Both the position numbers and the translations under genes were made by a program. A stretch of DNA of 64,000 nucleotides. It comes from Rhodoferax sp. GTDB lineage: Bacteria; Pseudomonadota; Gammaproteobacteria; Burkholderiales; Burkholderiaceae_C. Below the pieces are notes generated by a model. That model did not search any database. It saw nothing but the letters and a program-made list of their open reading frames with translations, and was not told the DNA's origin. How positions within the stretch are numbered: position 1 is the first letter of the stretch; every line of letters begins with the position of its first letter. Shown piece by piece: positions 27,748 through 36,163 of the stretch. The stretch covers positions 1 to 64,000 of the forward strand of contig SSFF01000004.1 in the NCBI GenBank assembly GCA_008015235.1. Direction: 5' to 3'.

Positions 27748-28821
27748 ATGCCGCCATCTTTACCCGTGCTAGCGGGGCGTTTTCAGATTTTTGACGTGCT
27801 GGCCACCCTGGTGGCGGTACTTGCAGATGACGGCAGTGTGCTGTATTCGAATTCCGCCCTGGAAGACGTGCTGGGTATTTCCCGGCGCCAGCTTGGCGGC
27901 ACCCGCTTTGCCGACTACTTCACCGACCCGGCGCCGTTTGCGCGCGCCTGGAGTGACGCCAGCAGCAACACCTTTTCCGCCATCCGCTACGACGCGCTCC
28001 TGCGCCGCATCGCCACCGAGCCCATGCCCGTGCACGTCATCCTGACCCGCAGCCAGGACTCGGGCGAGGTGGTGGTGGAGATGGTGCCGCTGGAGCAGCA
28101 GACCCGCCAGGAACGCGAGGAGCGTCTGGCCGAGCAGGCCCAGACCAACAAAGAGCTGATCCGTAACCTGGCCCACGAAATCAAGAATCCGCTGGGCGGC
28201 ATCCGCGGTGCGGCGCAGCTGCTGGAAATGGAGATGGATTCACCCGACCTGCGCGAATACACCCAGGTCATCATCCGCGAGGCCGACCGCCTGCAAAGCC
28301 TGGTGGACCGGCTGCTGGCCCCGCACCGCAAGCCGCACGTGGTGGGCGACGTCAACATCCACGAAGTGTGCGAGCGTGTCCGCTCGCTCATCTTGGCCGA
28401 GTTCCCCAAGGGCTTGCGGGTGGTGCGCGACTACGACACCTCCATCCCCGAGTTCCGTGGTGACATCGAGCAGCTGATCCAGGCGGTGCTCAACATCGCC
28501 CACAACGCTTGCCAGGCCCTGGCCACGCGCCGCGCTGCCGGTGACGCCTGTCTGACCTTTCGCACCCGCGTGGCACGCCAGATCACGCTGGGCAAGACGC
28601 GCTACAAGTTGGCACTGGAATTGCATGTCATAGACAACGGACCCGGCATACCGGATTCGATCAAGGACCGCATCTTCTATCCCCTGGTTTCGGGCCGGGA
28701 AGGTGGGTCGGGACTGGGGCTGACACTGGCACAGACTTTTGTGCAGCAGCACCACGGATTGATCGAAGTCGATAGCACGCCAGGCCGTACGGACTTCACC
28801 CTGGTGATTCCGTTGCCATAA
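27748..28821 (+). CDS. ntrB: Nitrogen regulation sensor kinase NtrB
   Basis: NtrB phosphorylates or dephosphorylates NtrC under control of PII. The 357-aa cytosolic protein has an N-terminal PAS domain (about 12-115) and the H-box NLAHEIKNPLGG with H143. The HATPase domain shows the N-box NIAHNACQAL, G1 VIDNGPGIP and G2 GREGGSGLGLTL. There are no membrane helices, as expected. ntrC follows after 75 nt. Confidence 0.96.
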   Translation: MPPSLPVLAGRFQIFDVLATLVAVLADDGSVLYSNSALEDVLGISRRQLGGTRFADYFTDPAPFARAWSDASSNTFSAIRYDALLRRIATEPMPVHVILTRSQDSGEVVVEMVPLEQQTRQEREERLAEQAQTNKELIRNLAHEIKNPLGGIRGAAQLLEMEMDSPDLREYTQVIIREADRLQSLVDRLLAPHRKPHVVGDVNIHEVCERVRSLILAEFPKGLRVVRDYDTSIPEFRGDIEQLIQAVLNIAHNACQALATRRAAGDACLTFRTRVARQITLGKTRYKLALELHVIDNGPGIPDSIKDRIFYPLVSGREGGSGLGLTLAQTFVQQHHGLIEVDSTPGRTDFTLVIPLP

Positions 28822-28896
28822 ACCAGCCGCTGGCGCTGTGCACCGTTGTGATGCATGGTTCGGTGGCCCAGAAAGATTGAAGGGACAAAGCCAACC

Positions 28897-30414
28897 ATGA
28901 AGCCGATTTGGATCGTTGACGATGACCAGTCCATACGCTTCGTGCTGGAAAAAGCACTGCAGCGCGAGCAGCTTCCCACCCGCAGTTTCAGCAATCCGCG
29001 CGACGTGTTGAGCGCCTTGGCCGAAGACGGCGAAGGCCCGCAGGTGCTGGTCAGCGACATCCGCATGCCCGGTGGCTCTGGCCTGGAATTACTCGACAAG
29101 GTCAAGGCCCAGCTGCCGGGCCTGCCGGTCATCATCATGACCGCGTTTTCCGACCTTGACAGCGCCGTCAGTGCCTTCCAGGGCGGCGCTTTCGAGTACC
29201 TGCCCAAGCCCTTTGACCTGCCCAAGGCGGTGGAGCTGATCCGCCGCGCCGTGGAAGAAAGCCAGCGCGAGGAAGTGGCCGAAGAGCGCATGGCGGCCAC
29301 GCCCGAAATGCTGGGCCAGGCCCCGGCCATGCAGGACGTGTTCCGCGCCATTGGCCGACTCTCCCAAAGCAATGTCACGGTCATGATCACCGGCGAGTCC
29401 GGCTCGGGCAAGGAGCTGGTGGCACGCGCGCTGCACAAGCATTCGCTGCGCGCCGAGGGGCCGTTCGTGGCCATCAACACCGCCGCCATCCCCAAGGACT
29501 TGCTGGAGAGTGAACTCTTCGGCCACGAGCGCGGTGCCTTCACCGGTGCCCAGACCATGCGCCGTGGCCGCTTCGAGCAGGCCGACGGCGGTACCCTGTT
29601 CCTCGACGAAATCGGCGACATGCCCTTCGAGCTGCAGACCCGCTTGCTGCGCGTGCTGTCCGACGGCCACTTCTACCGCGTGGGTGGCCACAGTGCCATC
29701 AAGACCAATGTGCGCGTGATTGCCGCTACGCACCAGAACCTGGAGCAGCGCGTCAAGGATGGCGCCTTCCGCGAAGACCTGTTCCACCGACTCAACGTCA
29801 TCCGCCTGCGCCTGCCGCCCTTGCGCGAACGCAAGGAAGACGTGGCCATGCTCACGCGCCACTTCCTGCAGCAAAGTGCCAAGCAGCTTGGCGTGGAGCC
29901 CAAGCGCATTTCCGACGCGGCCTTGGCCTGGCTCGAAAACTTTGCCTTCCCCGGCAATGTGCGCCAGCTGGAAAACCTGTGCCACTGGCTCACCGTCATG
30001 GCGCCGGCCCAGGTGATCGAACCCAAGGACCTGCCGCCTGAAATAGGTGTGCAAGGCGATGCCGCGCCGCAGTCTGCAGCCCTGCCAGCGACGGCGGTTG
30101 TTGCATCGGTGCTACCTGCATCCATGGCCGATACCGCCTCAGAATTACCGCCAGTCCATGCGGCCGCATTCTCACCAGAGAGTGCCACGCTTGCGGCACG
30201 CACCTGGGAAGTTCAGCTCGAACAGGAAGCCAATACCCTGCTGGCACAGGGGCGTACCGACGTGTGGGATGTGCTGACCCGTCGCTTCGAGTCCAGCCTC
30301 ATACAGACCGCCCTGCACGCCACGCGCGGGCGTCGCATTGAGGCCGCCCACAAGCTGGGCATTGGCCGCAACACCATCACGCGCAAGATCCAGGAGCTGG
30401 GGCTGGAAGATTGA
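28897..30414 (+). CDS. ntrC: Nitrogen regulation response regulator NtrC
   Basis: NtrC is the sigma54 enhancer-binding activator of glnA and other nitrogen genes. From ATG 28897 it has 505 aa. The receiver domain (1-120) has D54 (SDIRMPGG). The AAA+ domain has Walker A GESGSGKE, the sigma54-contact loop ESELFGHERGAFTGA, and FLDEIGDMP. The C-terminal Fis-type helix-turn-helix has RIEAAHKLGIGRNTITRKI. An Ala/Pro-rich linker of about 60 residues (385-445) before the DNA-binding domain is longer than in E. coli. Confidence 0.97.
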   Translation: MKPIWIVDDDQSIRFVLEKALQREQLPTRSFSNPRDVLSALAEDGEGPQVLVSDIRMPGGSGLELLDKVKAQLPGLPVIIMTAFSDLDSAVSAFQGGAFEYLPKPFDLPKAVELIRRAVEESQREEVAEERMAATPEMLGQAPAMQDVFRAIGRLSQSNVTVMITGESGSGKELVARALHKHSLRAEGPFVAINTAAIPKDLLESELFGHERGAFTGAQTMRRGRFEQADGGTLFLDEIGDMPFELQTRLLRVLSDGHFYRVGGHSAIKTNVRVIAATHQNLEQRVKDGAFREDLFHRLNVIRLRLPPLRERKEDVAMLTRHFLQQSAKQLGVEPKRISDAALAWLENFAFPGNVRQLENLCHWLTVMAPAQVIEPKDLPPEIGVQGDAAPQSAALPATAVVASVLPASMADTASELPPVHAAAFSPESATLAARTWEVQLEQEANTLLAQGRTDVWDVLTRRFESSLIQTALHATRGRRIEAAHKLGIGRNTITRKIQELGLED

Positions 30415-30431
30415 TGGTATTTTGGGATTTT

Positions 30432-30472
30432 CCCGGCGTGGATATTGCGTAGACAGCTATACAAATCATAGT
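30432..30472 (+). repeat. Dispersed repeat copy between ntrC and the GNAT gene
   Basis: The plus-strand copy reads CCCGGCGTGG, then ATATTGCGTAGACAGC, and the tail GCTATACAAATCATAGT. It fills most of the 73-nt gap, ending 16 bases before the GNAT start. Confidence 0.8.
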
Positions 30473-30487
30473 AAATCGGCGAATCGC

Positions 30488-31390
30488 ATGCGCATTGAGA
30501 TAGACGACCTGCGCCGTCCCCAAGTGGCAGAACTGCTGGAAGAACACCTTCAGGACATGCGAGCCTGGTCGCCCCCGGAGAGCGTGCACGCGCTCGATCT
30601 GGAGCGCCTGCGCCAACCGGGCATCACCTTCTGGACCGTGTGGGACGGTGATGAACTGCTGGCCTGTGGCGCCATCAAGCGCCTGGACGCCGGGCACGGG
30701 GAACTCAAGTCCATGCGCACCGCCCGCCGCGCCCGCGGCCGGGGGGCTGCCACGCTGTTGCTGCGCCATGCCATGGAACAGGCCCGGGCGTGGGGACTGC
30801 AGCGCCTGAGCCTGGAAACCGGCACGACCGAGGGCTTTGCCGCCGCGCACCGCCTGTACGCCCGCCATGGCTTCGCCGACTGTGGGCCGTTTGCCGACTA
30901 TGCACCCGACCCCTTCAGTCGCTTCATGACCTGCGCCTTGTCCGAACCGGTGCAAGTGCGTGATGCCCGTGTGGACGATGCCCCGGCCATCGTCAGCTTG
31001 CTCACCAGCCTGGGCTATCCCGGCACGGAAGGATTTGCGTTGGGCAAGATTGGCGCGCTGCTGCAACACCCCGACGCCCGGCTTCTGGTGGCCTGCGACG
31101 CCACGGGTGTGCTGGGGGTGGTCTCACTGCATTTCATTCCACAGCTGGCGCTGCCAGGCGACTTTTGCCGCATCAGCTACCTGTGCGTGGCGGAGGACGC
31201 GCGCAGCCGCGGTGTGGGGGCGGTGCTGGAGGCACAGGTGGTGGCGCTGGCGCGTGCGCGCGGCTGCGACCGTATCGAACTGCACTGCCACAGCCGCCGT
31301 ACCGATGCCCACCGCTTCTATGCGCGCCAGGGCTTTGATGAGTCGCCCAAGTACCTGATGAAGCTGTTGGCCGATCCCCGTGGGCAATGA
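30488..31390 (+). CDS. Tandem GNAT acetyltransferase
   Basis: The 300-aa protein contains two GNAT domains in a row. The first (about 1-150) has the acetyl-CoA loop RARGRGAA and the C-terminal motif HRLYARHGF. The second (about 155-300) has RSRGVGAVLEAQ and HRFYARQGF. The first resembles YsnE-type acetyltransferases. Both domains keep their CoA-binding loops, so both may be active. The substrate is not deducible. The ATG at 30488 is the first after the repeat; longer frames from 30338 run through ntrC and the repeat and are not coding. Confidence 0.85.
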   Translation: MRIEIDDLRRPQVAELLEEHLQDMRAWSPPESVHALDLERLRQPGITFWTVWDGDELLACGAIKRLDAGHGELKSMRTARRARGRGAATLLLRHAMEQARAWGLQRLSLETGTTEGFAAAHRLYARHGFADCGPFADYAPDPFSRFMTCALSEPVQVRDARVDDAPAIVSLLTSLGYPGTEGFALGKIGALLQHPDARLLVACDATGVLGVVSLHFIPQLALPGDFCRISYLCVAEDARSRGVGAVLEAQVVALARARGCDRIELHCHSRRTDAHRFYARQGFDESPKYLMKLLADPRGQ

Positions 31391-31455
31391 GCACGGTGGT
31401 GGACGCCCGCTGTTGTGCGTGCGCTGCCTAGCGCCAGCTTTTTCTTAGCGCCTGT

Positions 31456-32220
31456 TCACGATAGGGTCAGCACCACCGGGGCATGGTCGCTGGGGCGTTC
31501 GTTCTTGCGGGGCGTTTTGTCCACTTCGCAGGCCGTGGCACATTGTTTCAGCGCGTCGGTAATGAGTATGTGGTCGATGCGCAGGCCGCGGTTGCGGCGG
31601 AAACCGAAGTCGCGGTAGTCCCACCAGCTGTAGGTCTTTGGGGGCTGCGGAAACAGGCGCAGACTGTCGTGCAGGCCCAGGGCGATGAGCGCGCGCAGGT
31701 GGTAGCGCTCTTCTTCGGTGCAGTGGATGGTGCCTTCCAGTGCTACCGGGTCCCACACGTCGGCCTCGTCGAAGGTAATGTTGTAGTCGCCCATCAACAC
31801 CAGCTGTGGGTGGGCTTCCAGCTCGGTTTTCAGCCAGCGGCGCAGGGCCGCGAGCCATTCCATCTTGTATTCGAACTTGTCGCTGCCGGGTTCCTGCCCA
31901 TTGGGGAAGTAGGCACCCACCACGCGCACACCGTTCACGGTGGCGGTGATGACGCGCGCCATGTCGTCGTCAAAGCCGGGGATGTTCTTCACCACATCGG
32001 TGGCTGCTGCCCTGGTGATGAGCGCCACGCCGTTGTAGGTTTTCTGGCCGAAGCAGACGCTGCTGTAACCGGCTGCGGCAAAGGCATCGTGCGGAAACTT
32101 GTCGTCCGTCATCTTGAGTTCCTGCAGAGCCAGCACGTCCACGGGGTTGGCGGCCAGCCAGTCCAGCACCTGCGGCAGGCGGACCGAGAGGGAATTGACG
32201 TTCCAGGTGGCAAGTTTCAT
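31456..32220 (-). CDS. xth: Exodeoxyribonuclease III
   Basis: This is an AP endonuclease/3'-5' exonuclease of the EEP family, 254 aa. Motifs in order are TWNVNSL, LQELKM with the metal-binding glutamate, VGAYFPNG, MGDYNI (catalytic D and N), YSWWDYR, GLRIDHIL and the terminal PSDHAPVVL with the general-base histidine. It repairs abasic sites. It reads convergent to the GNAT gene. Confidence 0.95.
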   Translation of the reverse strand: MKLATWNVNSLSVRLPQVLDWLAANPVDVLALQELKMTDDKFPHDAFAAAGYSSVCFGQKTYNGVALITRAAATDVVKNIPGFDDDMARVITATVNGVRVVGAYFPNGQEPGSDKFEYKMEWLAALRRWLKTELEAHPQLVLMGDYNITFDEADVWDPVALEGTIHCTEEERYHLRALIALGLHDSLRLFPQPPKTYSWWDYRDFGFRRNRGLRIDHILITDALKQCATACEVDKTPRKNERPSDHAPVVLTLS

Positions 32221-32237
32221 GGTAATTTTGGGGTGTG

Positions 32238-32279
32238 GCCCGCGTAAAAATTGCGCAGGTAGCTATCAATTTAGTAGCA
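32238..32279 (+). repeat. Dispersed repeat copy between xth and the acyltransferase gene
   Basis: The plus-strand copy reads GCCCGCGTAAAAATTGCGC, then AGGTAGC, and the tail GCTATCAATTTAGTAGC. It sits in the divergent gap, 18 bases from the xth start codon. Confidence 0.85.
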
Positions 32280-32463
32280 CATGGATGCGATATCGAGACT
32301 GCAGGTCCGCGTGCAGGTGCCGAGTGTGCCATCAAGCGTACGGGCCTGTGCGATGCGGGGAAACCCCAGTGCGGCGCAATGGGGCAAGGACCCATGCTGG
32401 GGTATACATTAAGCCTGTTGCCGCGCGTGCGGCGGTATTCCTTTTGTGAAGGTGTTGATTGCC

Positions 32464-34074
32464 ATGTCATCCTCCCGACTGAACCCCCTGGACGCTGCCT
32501 GGATCTTCACGGAATCGCGCGCCACCCCGAATCACGTGGGCGGCCTGCTGCAGTTCAAGCTGCCGCCCAATGCGCCGCAGGATTTCATGCGCCAGCTCAT
32601 GGCCGAGTTCCGCAGCCACCGCAAGTTCACCGCGCCCTGGAACCGCAAGCTCAAGTACGCGTTCAACTACAACCCGGTGGCCGAATGGGTGGAAGACCGC
32701 CACATTGACCTCGAATACCACGTGCGCCATGCCGCACTGCCCTGGCCCGGCGGGGAGCGCGAGCTGGGTGAGCTGGTGGGGCGCCTGCAAAGCACCCCGA
32801 TCGACTTCACCCGCCCACCGTGGGAGTGCACCATCATCGAAGGGCTGGAAGGCGGGCGCTTTGCACTGTTCATCAAGATGCACCATTCGCTCATCGATGG
32901 CATCTCCGGCGTCAAGCTGCTGCAGCGTTCCATGTCGTCTTCTCCGAAGGACAGCATGGATCTGCCGCCATTCTGGGCTTCGGGCAAGCCCTCGGCCAAG
33001 GTGCCCCACGGTGCCCAGGCACACGAGGCCCTGTTGCCCACCTTTGCCCACGCAGTGACCGGTGCCTTCGAGGAAATCACGGTGCAGGCCAAGACTGCGC
33101 CGCAGTTGGTAGCAGCTTTCAGCAAGATGGCCAAGAGTGCCATGGAGGGTGGCGACGGCATGATGGTGCCTTTTGACGCGCCGCAGTCCGTGCTCAATGG
33201 CCGCGTGCGCGAAAAGCGCCGCTTTGCCACCCAGCGCTTCGAAATGGAGCGCCTGCGCGCTGTGGCGCAGGCGGCCGATTGCACCCTCAACGACGTAGTG
33301 CTGGCCATTTGCGGTGGGGCCCTGCGCCGTTTCCTGAGCGAGCGCAATGCGCTGCCGCACAAGCCGCTTACGGCCGGCATTCCGATGTCGGTGCGGCCCA
33401 AGGACGACGAAGGCCAGGGCAATGCCATCAGCTTCATCATCTCCACCCTGGGCACCGACATTGCCGATCCGCTCAAGCGCCTGGTGGCCATCCGCAAGTC
33501 GGTCAAGCACGCCAAGGAGCATGTCCAAAGCCTGCCGCGCCAGGCCATGATGCAGTACACCGTGTTGCTGATGGCACCCACCATCCTGACCTTGCTTACC
33601 GGCATTGGCGGACGCACGCGGCCGATGTTCAACATCACCATCTCCAACGTGCCGGGGCCCGACAAGCCGCTGTACTTCCGCGGGGCCGAGCTGCTGGCCA
33701 CCTACCCGGCGTCCATCGTCACGCACGGCCAGGCGGTCAACATCACTTGCCAGAGCTACGCCGGCTACATGAACTTCGGCTACACCGGCTGCCACTCCTC
33801 GGTGCCGGGCATCCAGCGCCTGGCGGTGTACACCGGCGAGGCGCTGCAGGAGCTGGAAGAAGCCCTGCTGCCCGAGGTGGGCGAGGGCAGCAACGTGGTC
33901 ACGCTGGCTGCTGCACGCAAGGCGCGCAAGCCTGCGGTCAAGAAGGCCATGGCGGTGAAGAAAGTGGAGGCGACAAAGCCCGATGCACCGGCAGCGCCTG
34001 CGGTCAAAAAAGCCGCGGCGCCGAAGAAAGCTGCAGTGAAGAAGGCTGTAGCCACGGCCAAGTCCAAGCCATAA
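32464..34074 (+). CDS. Wax ester synthase/diacylglycerol acyltransferase (WS/DGAT) with Lys/Ala-rich tail
   Basis: WS/DGAT enzymes esterify fatty alcohols or diacylglycerol with acyl-CoA to form storage lipid. From ATG 32464 the protein has 536 aa. The N-terminal half has PLDAAWIF and the active-site motif HHSLIDG (HHxxxDG), and the C-terminal half has the DUF1298 region with NVPGPDKPLYF. After about residue 485 comes a basic, repetitive tail of KPAVKK/AAAPKKA units that resembles histone H1 or the C-terminus of PhaF. GTG 32446 is an alternative start. Whether it makes wax esters or triglycerides cannot be told. Confidence 0.88.
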   Translation: MSSSRLNPLDAAWIFTESRATPNHVGGLLQFKLPPNAPQDFMRQLMAEFRSHRKFTAPWNRKLKYAFNYNPVAEWVEDRHIDLEYHVRHAALPWPGGERELGELVGRLQSTPIDFTRPPWECTIIEGLEGGRFALFIKMHHSLIDGISGVKLLQRSMSSSPKDSMDLPPFWASGKPSAKVPHGAQAHEALLPTFAHAVTGAFEEITVQAKTAPQLVAAFSKMAKSAMEGGDGMMVPFDAPQSVLNGRVREKRRFATQRFEMERLRAVAQAADCTLNDVVLAICGGALRRFLSERNALPHKPLTAGIPMSVRPKDDEGQGNAISFIISTLGTDIADPLKRLVAIRKSVKHAKEHVQSLPRQAMMQYTVLLMAPTILTLLTGIGGRTRPMFNITISNVPGPDKPLYFRGAELLATYPASIVTHGQAVNITCQSYAGYMNFGYTGCHSSVPGIQRLAVYTGEALQELEEALLPEVGEGSNVVTLAAARKARKPAVKKAMAVKKVEATKPDAPAAPAVKKAAAPKKAAVKKAVATAKSKP

Positions 34075-34076
34075 AG

Positions 34077-34096
34077 AAAGCGGGCTGTAGCCCGCT
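34077..34096 (+). terminator. Hairpin after the acyltransferase gene
   Basis: AAGCGGGC-TGTA-GCCCGCTT forms an 8-bp stem three bases after the stop codon. The T tract is short and interrupted, so termination is uncertain. The right arm is the head of the repeat copy that begins at 34090, so the hairpin may have been created by the insertion. Confidence 0.55.
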
Positions 34097-34133
34097 TCAA
34101 ACTTGCGCAAGTCGCTACCAAATCGGTAGCGAC
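34090..34133 (+). repeat. Dispersed repeat copy at the acyltransferase terminator
   Basis: The plus-strand copy reads GCCCGCTTCAAAC, then TTGCGCAAGTC, and the tail GCTACCAAATCGGTAGC. It is complete from head to tail and lies between two convergent genes. Confidence 0.75.
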
Positions 34134-34147
34134 TGGCAACGGCTTAG

Positions 34148-34759
34148 TCAGATGTGCAGCAGGGCCAGGGCGCCCACAGCCACACCGGCTCCACCGGCGA
34201 CGAACATGGCCCACTCCAGCCACTTCTTCTTGGTCAGCAAGGCAATGGCAGCCAGGGCGATGGATATCTGCAGCACGGTGGTGGCCTGGGCCCAGCGGTG
34301 GTGCAGGTGCATCTGCTCGTCGCTCTTGTGGTCCCATTCGGTAGCCTCGGCTTCCAGCGTGTCGGCCTTGTCCTTGATCTCGCCCTTTTCCTTCTCGTAG
34401 CGGTCCACCTTGGCCTGGTACTTGGCCTTGTCGTCTTCCTTGGTGGAGAGGTCGCGGCTCATTTCTGCCAGGGACTGCTTGGTGCTTTTGGACTGGAAGT
34501 AGTTCCACTGGTTCGACGCCTCGGTCTTCTTGATGGCGGCGTTGTTCTTGTACAGCCCGGCATTGGCCTGGGTGGCGCCACCCATGTAGCCGAACAAGGC
34601 GCCGACCGTGGCGATGATGGCGGTGAACAGGGCGATCTGGTTGGTCATGGCCTTTTGCCCGGCGGTTTCGCCGTGGTCACCATGGCCTTGGCCGCCTTGT
34701 TGGGCGTGTTCCAACTCGTGGTCGTGCGGGCCGTGTACGTGAAAACCGTGTCCTGACAT
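34148..34759 (-). CDS. DUF4337 membrane protein
   Basis: The 203-aa protein has a histidine-rich N-terminus (about 9 His in 30 residues), a first membrane helix (about 40-62), a long charged coiled-coil (70-145) and two C-terminal helices (about 158-200). NQWNYFQSKSTKQS is a conserved family segment. The function of DUF4337 is unknown. The histidine cluster could bind metal (inference). It lies six bases after folA. Confidence 0.82.
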   Translation of the reverse strand: MSGHGFHVHGPHDHELEHAQQGGQGHGDHGETAGQKAMTNQIALFTAIIATVGALFGYMGGATQANAGLYKNNAAIKKTEASNQWNYFQSKSTKQSLAEMSRDLSTKEDDKAKYQAKVDRYEKEKGEIKDKADTLEAEATEWDHKSDEQMHLHHRWAQATTVLQISIALAAIALLTKKKWLEWAMFVAGGAGVAVGALALLHI

Positions 34760-34765
34760 GGAAAC

Positions 34766-35269
34766 TCAAACTCCTGGTTGACGTTGGTAGGTAACAAAGC
34801 TGTAGGCCAGCCCGGCATCATTCACATGGCGCTCGCGCGCCACTTCGGTCCAGGCTGTACCCAAGGTGGGGGCGTAGGCGTCACCTTCAAAGTCTTTCTC
34901 GATTTCGGTGACCACTGCGGTGCTGGCCAGCGGCTCGGCCAGGGCGTATAGTTGGGCCCCGCCAATCACCCAGACATCCGAGGATTGCTCACAAATTTGT
35001 AGCGCACTGGCAAGATCTTTCGCGGGCAGGGCACCATTTTCATGCCAATCGGCTTGCCGGGTTACGACCACATTGCTGCGACCGGGCAGCGGGCGAAAAC
35101 GCGGGGGCAGCGAATCCCAGGTCTTGCGCCCCATGATGACGGGGCATCCAAGGGTGGTGCGCTTGAAGTGCGCCAGGTCTTCGGGCAGGTGCCAGGGCAG
35201 GCTGCCATTGACGCCGATGACGCCATTGGCAGCGCGGGCGTAGATGAGGTGCAGACGGGGGGAAGACAT
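34766..35269 (-). CDS. folA: Dihydrofolate reductase
   Basis: FolA reduces dihydrofolate with NADPH. The 167-aa protein has NGVIGVNGSLPWHLPEDLAHFK (substrate loop, quoted only as a landmark), MGRKTWDSLP, NVVVTRQ and VWVIGGAQLY. The catalytic acid is the E of PED. ThyA, which makes its substrate, is 2 kb away on the same strand with two genes between. A diverged dispersed-repeat copy seems to lie within codons for about residues 81-94. Confidence 0.93.
   Translation of the reverse strand: MSSPRLHLIYARAANGVIGVNGSLPWHLPEDLAHFKRTTLGCPVIMGRKTWDSLPPRFRPLPGRSNVVVTRQADWHENGALPAKDLASALQICEQSSDVWVIGGAQLYALAEPLASTAVVTEIEKDFEGDAYAPTLGTAWTEVARERHVNDAGLAYSFVTYQRQPGV
34987..35028 (+). repeat. Possible diverged dispersed repeat inside folA
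   Basis: On the minus strand it reads TGCCCGCGAAAGATCTTGC, then CAGTGC, then GCTACAAATTTGTGAGC, in the same order and about the same spacing as the family. About two thirds of positions agree with the copy at 57690. It falls in a part of DHFR that is variable in length. Chance similarity is not excluded. Confidence 0.4.
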
Positions 35270-35319
35270 TCGGGCGAATATGCGCGGGCTGGAAAGCCTG
35301 AGATTATCGCCCGGTGCAG

Positions 35320-36095
35320 TCAGTCATCGAGTCGGTAGCGGTCCGCCGCGCCCGTGGCCTTGAGTTTTTTCAGACCGCGGTTGAATCGGCGAAGCCACTC
35401 GCCGCTTTGGGGCTGTTTCCTGGGGAATATGACGTGCAAGGGATCTGCGTTCACGGGGCGTAGATCCAAGCCAATGCGGGCGGCACTCGTTCCATCCAGC
35501 GTCTTGAGCAGGCGTTCGCCCACTGCCTGGGAAATGATGACTGCATCGATCCGTCCGGCCAAGAGCTTTCTCAGGTTTTGTTCGTCGGAGGGCGTGCGTT
35601 CGACGTTGATGGCCTTGCTCTCCTCCATGGCTTGGAATTCCGCACCATAGGTGTAGCCCAAGGTGGCGCCGATGCTCCAGTTGCGCAGGTCGGCCAGCGT
35701 CTTCCAGAAGAGGGGTTTGTCCTTCAGGAAGAACAGTACCTGGGATTCGACGAAGACGGCATCGCTGAACAGGAAATCCCGTTCGCGTTCCGGCGTCCGG
35801 TACCAGCCAATCGACGCGTCCACCTGGCCATGCTGTGCCAGGAAATATGCGCGCGCCCAGGGGTAAAACCCATACTCCACCCGAACGCCTTCCATGGCAA
35901 ATGCATCGGCAACGATGCGCGAGACAAATCCATGGTGTGGCAGGTCTTTGCCCATGAAAGGGGCCATTCCCCATTGCTGATCTGTATCACCGCCTCCGGA
36001 GTGCCGGCCAGGGCCTCGCTGACCGTGACCAGCGCACCTACCAGCGCGGCGCGTCGACTCAGCGTGAATGCGGCTGATCCGTTGGGTTTCATCAT
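35320..36095 (-). pseudogene. Periplasmic solute-binding protein (SBP_bac_3-like), single-base frameshift
   Basis: The N-terminal frame gives a signal peptide (LSRRAALVGALVTVSEALAG) and then PEAVIQISNGEWPLSW. The downstream frame continues PFMGKDLPHHGFVSRIVADAFA and covers the rest of an ABC-type amino-acid-binding fold with YGFYPWARAY and TLGYTYGAEF. Joining them as NGEWPPFMGKD needs one more C in the run TGGCCCCTTTC at about 35960-35972. Either the gene is broken or the assembly lost one base of a homopolymer. It lies upstream of folA on the same strand, with no permease nearby, so it may act as an orphan sensor-like protein if intact. Confidence 0.75.
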
Positions 36096-36163
36096 GAATG
36101 GATTGTGCAACGCCAGCATGGCCGTTCGTGACTATCGGGGTTTTACCCAGCCGCGCCAGCAAC

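Noticed and set aside
32467-34110. 547-codon open frame on the minus strand
   Set aside because: It is antisense to the WS/DGAT gene, which has the HHxxxDG motif. The minus frame has no recognisable domain.
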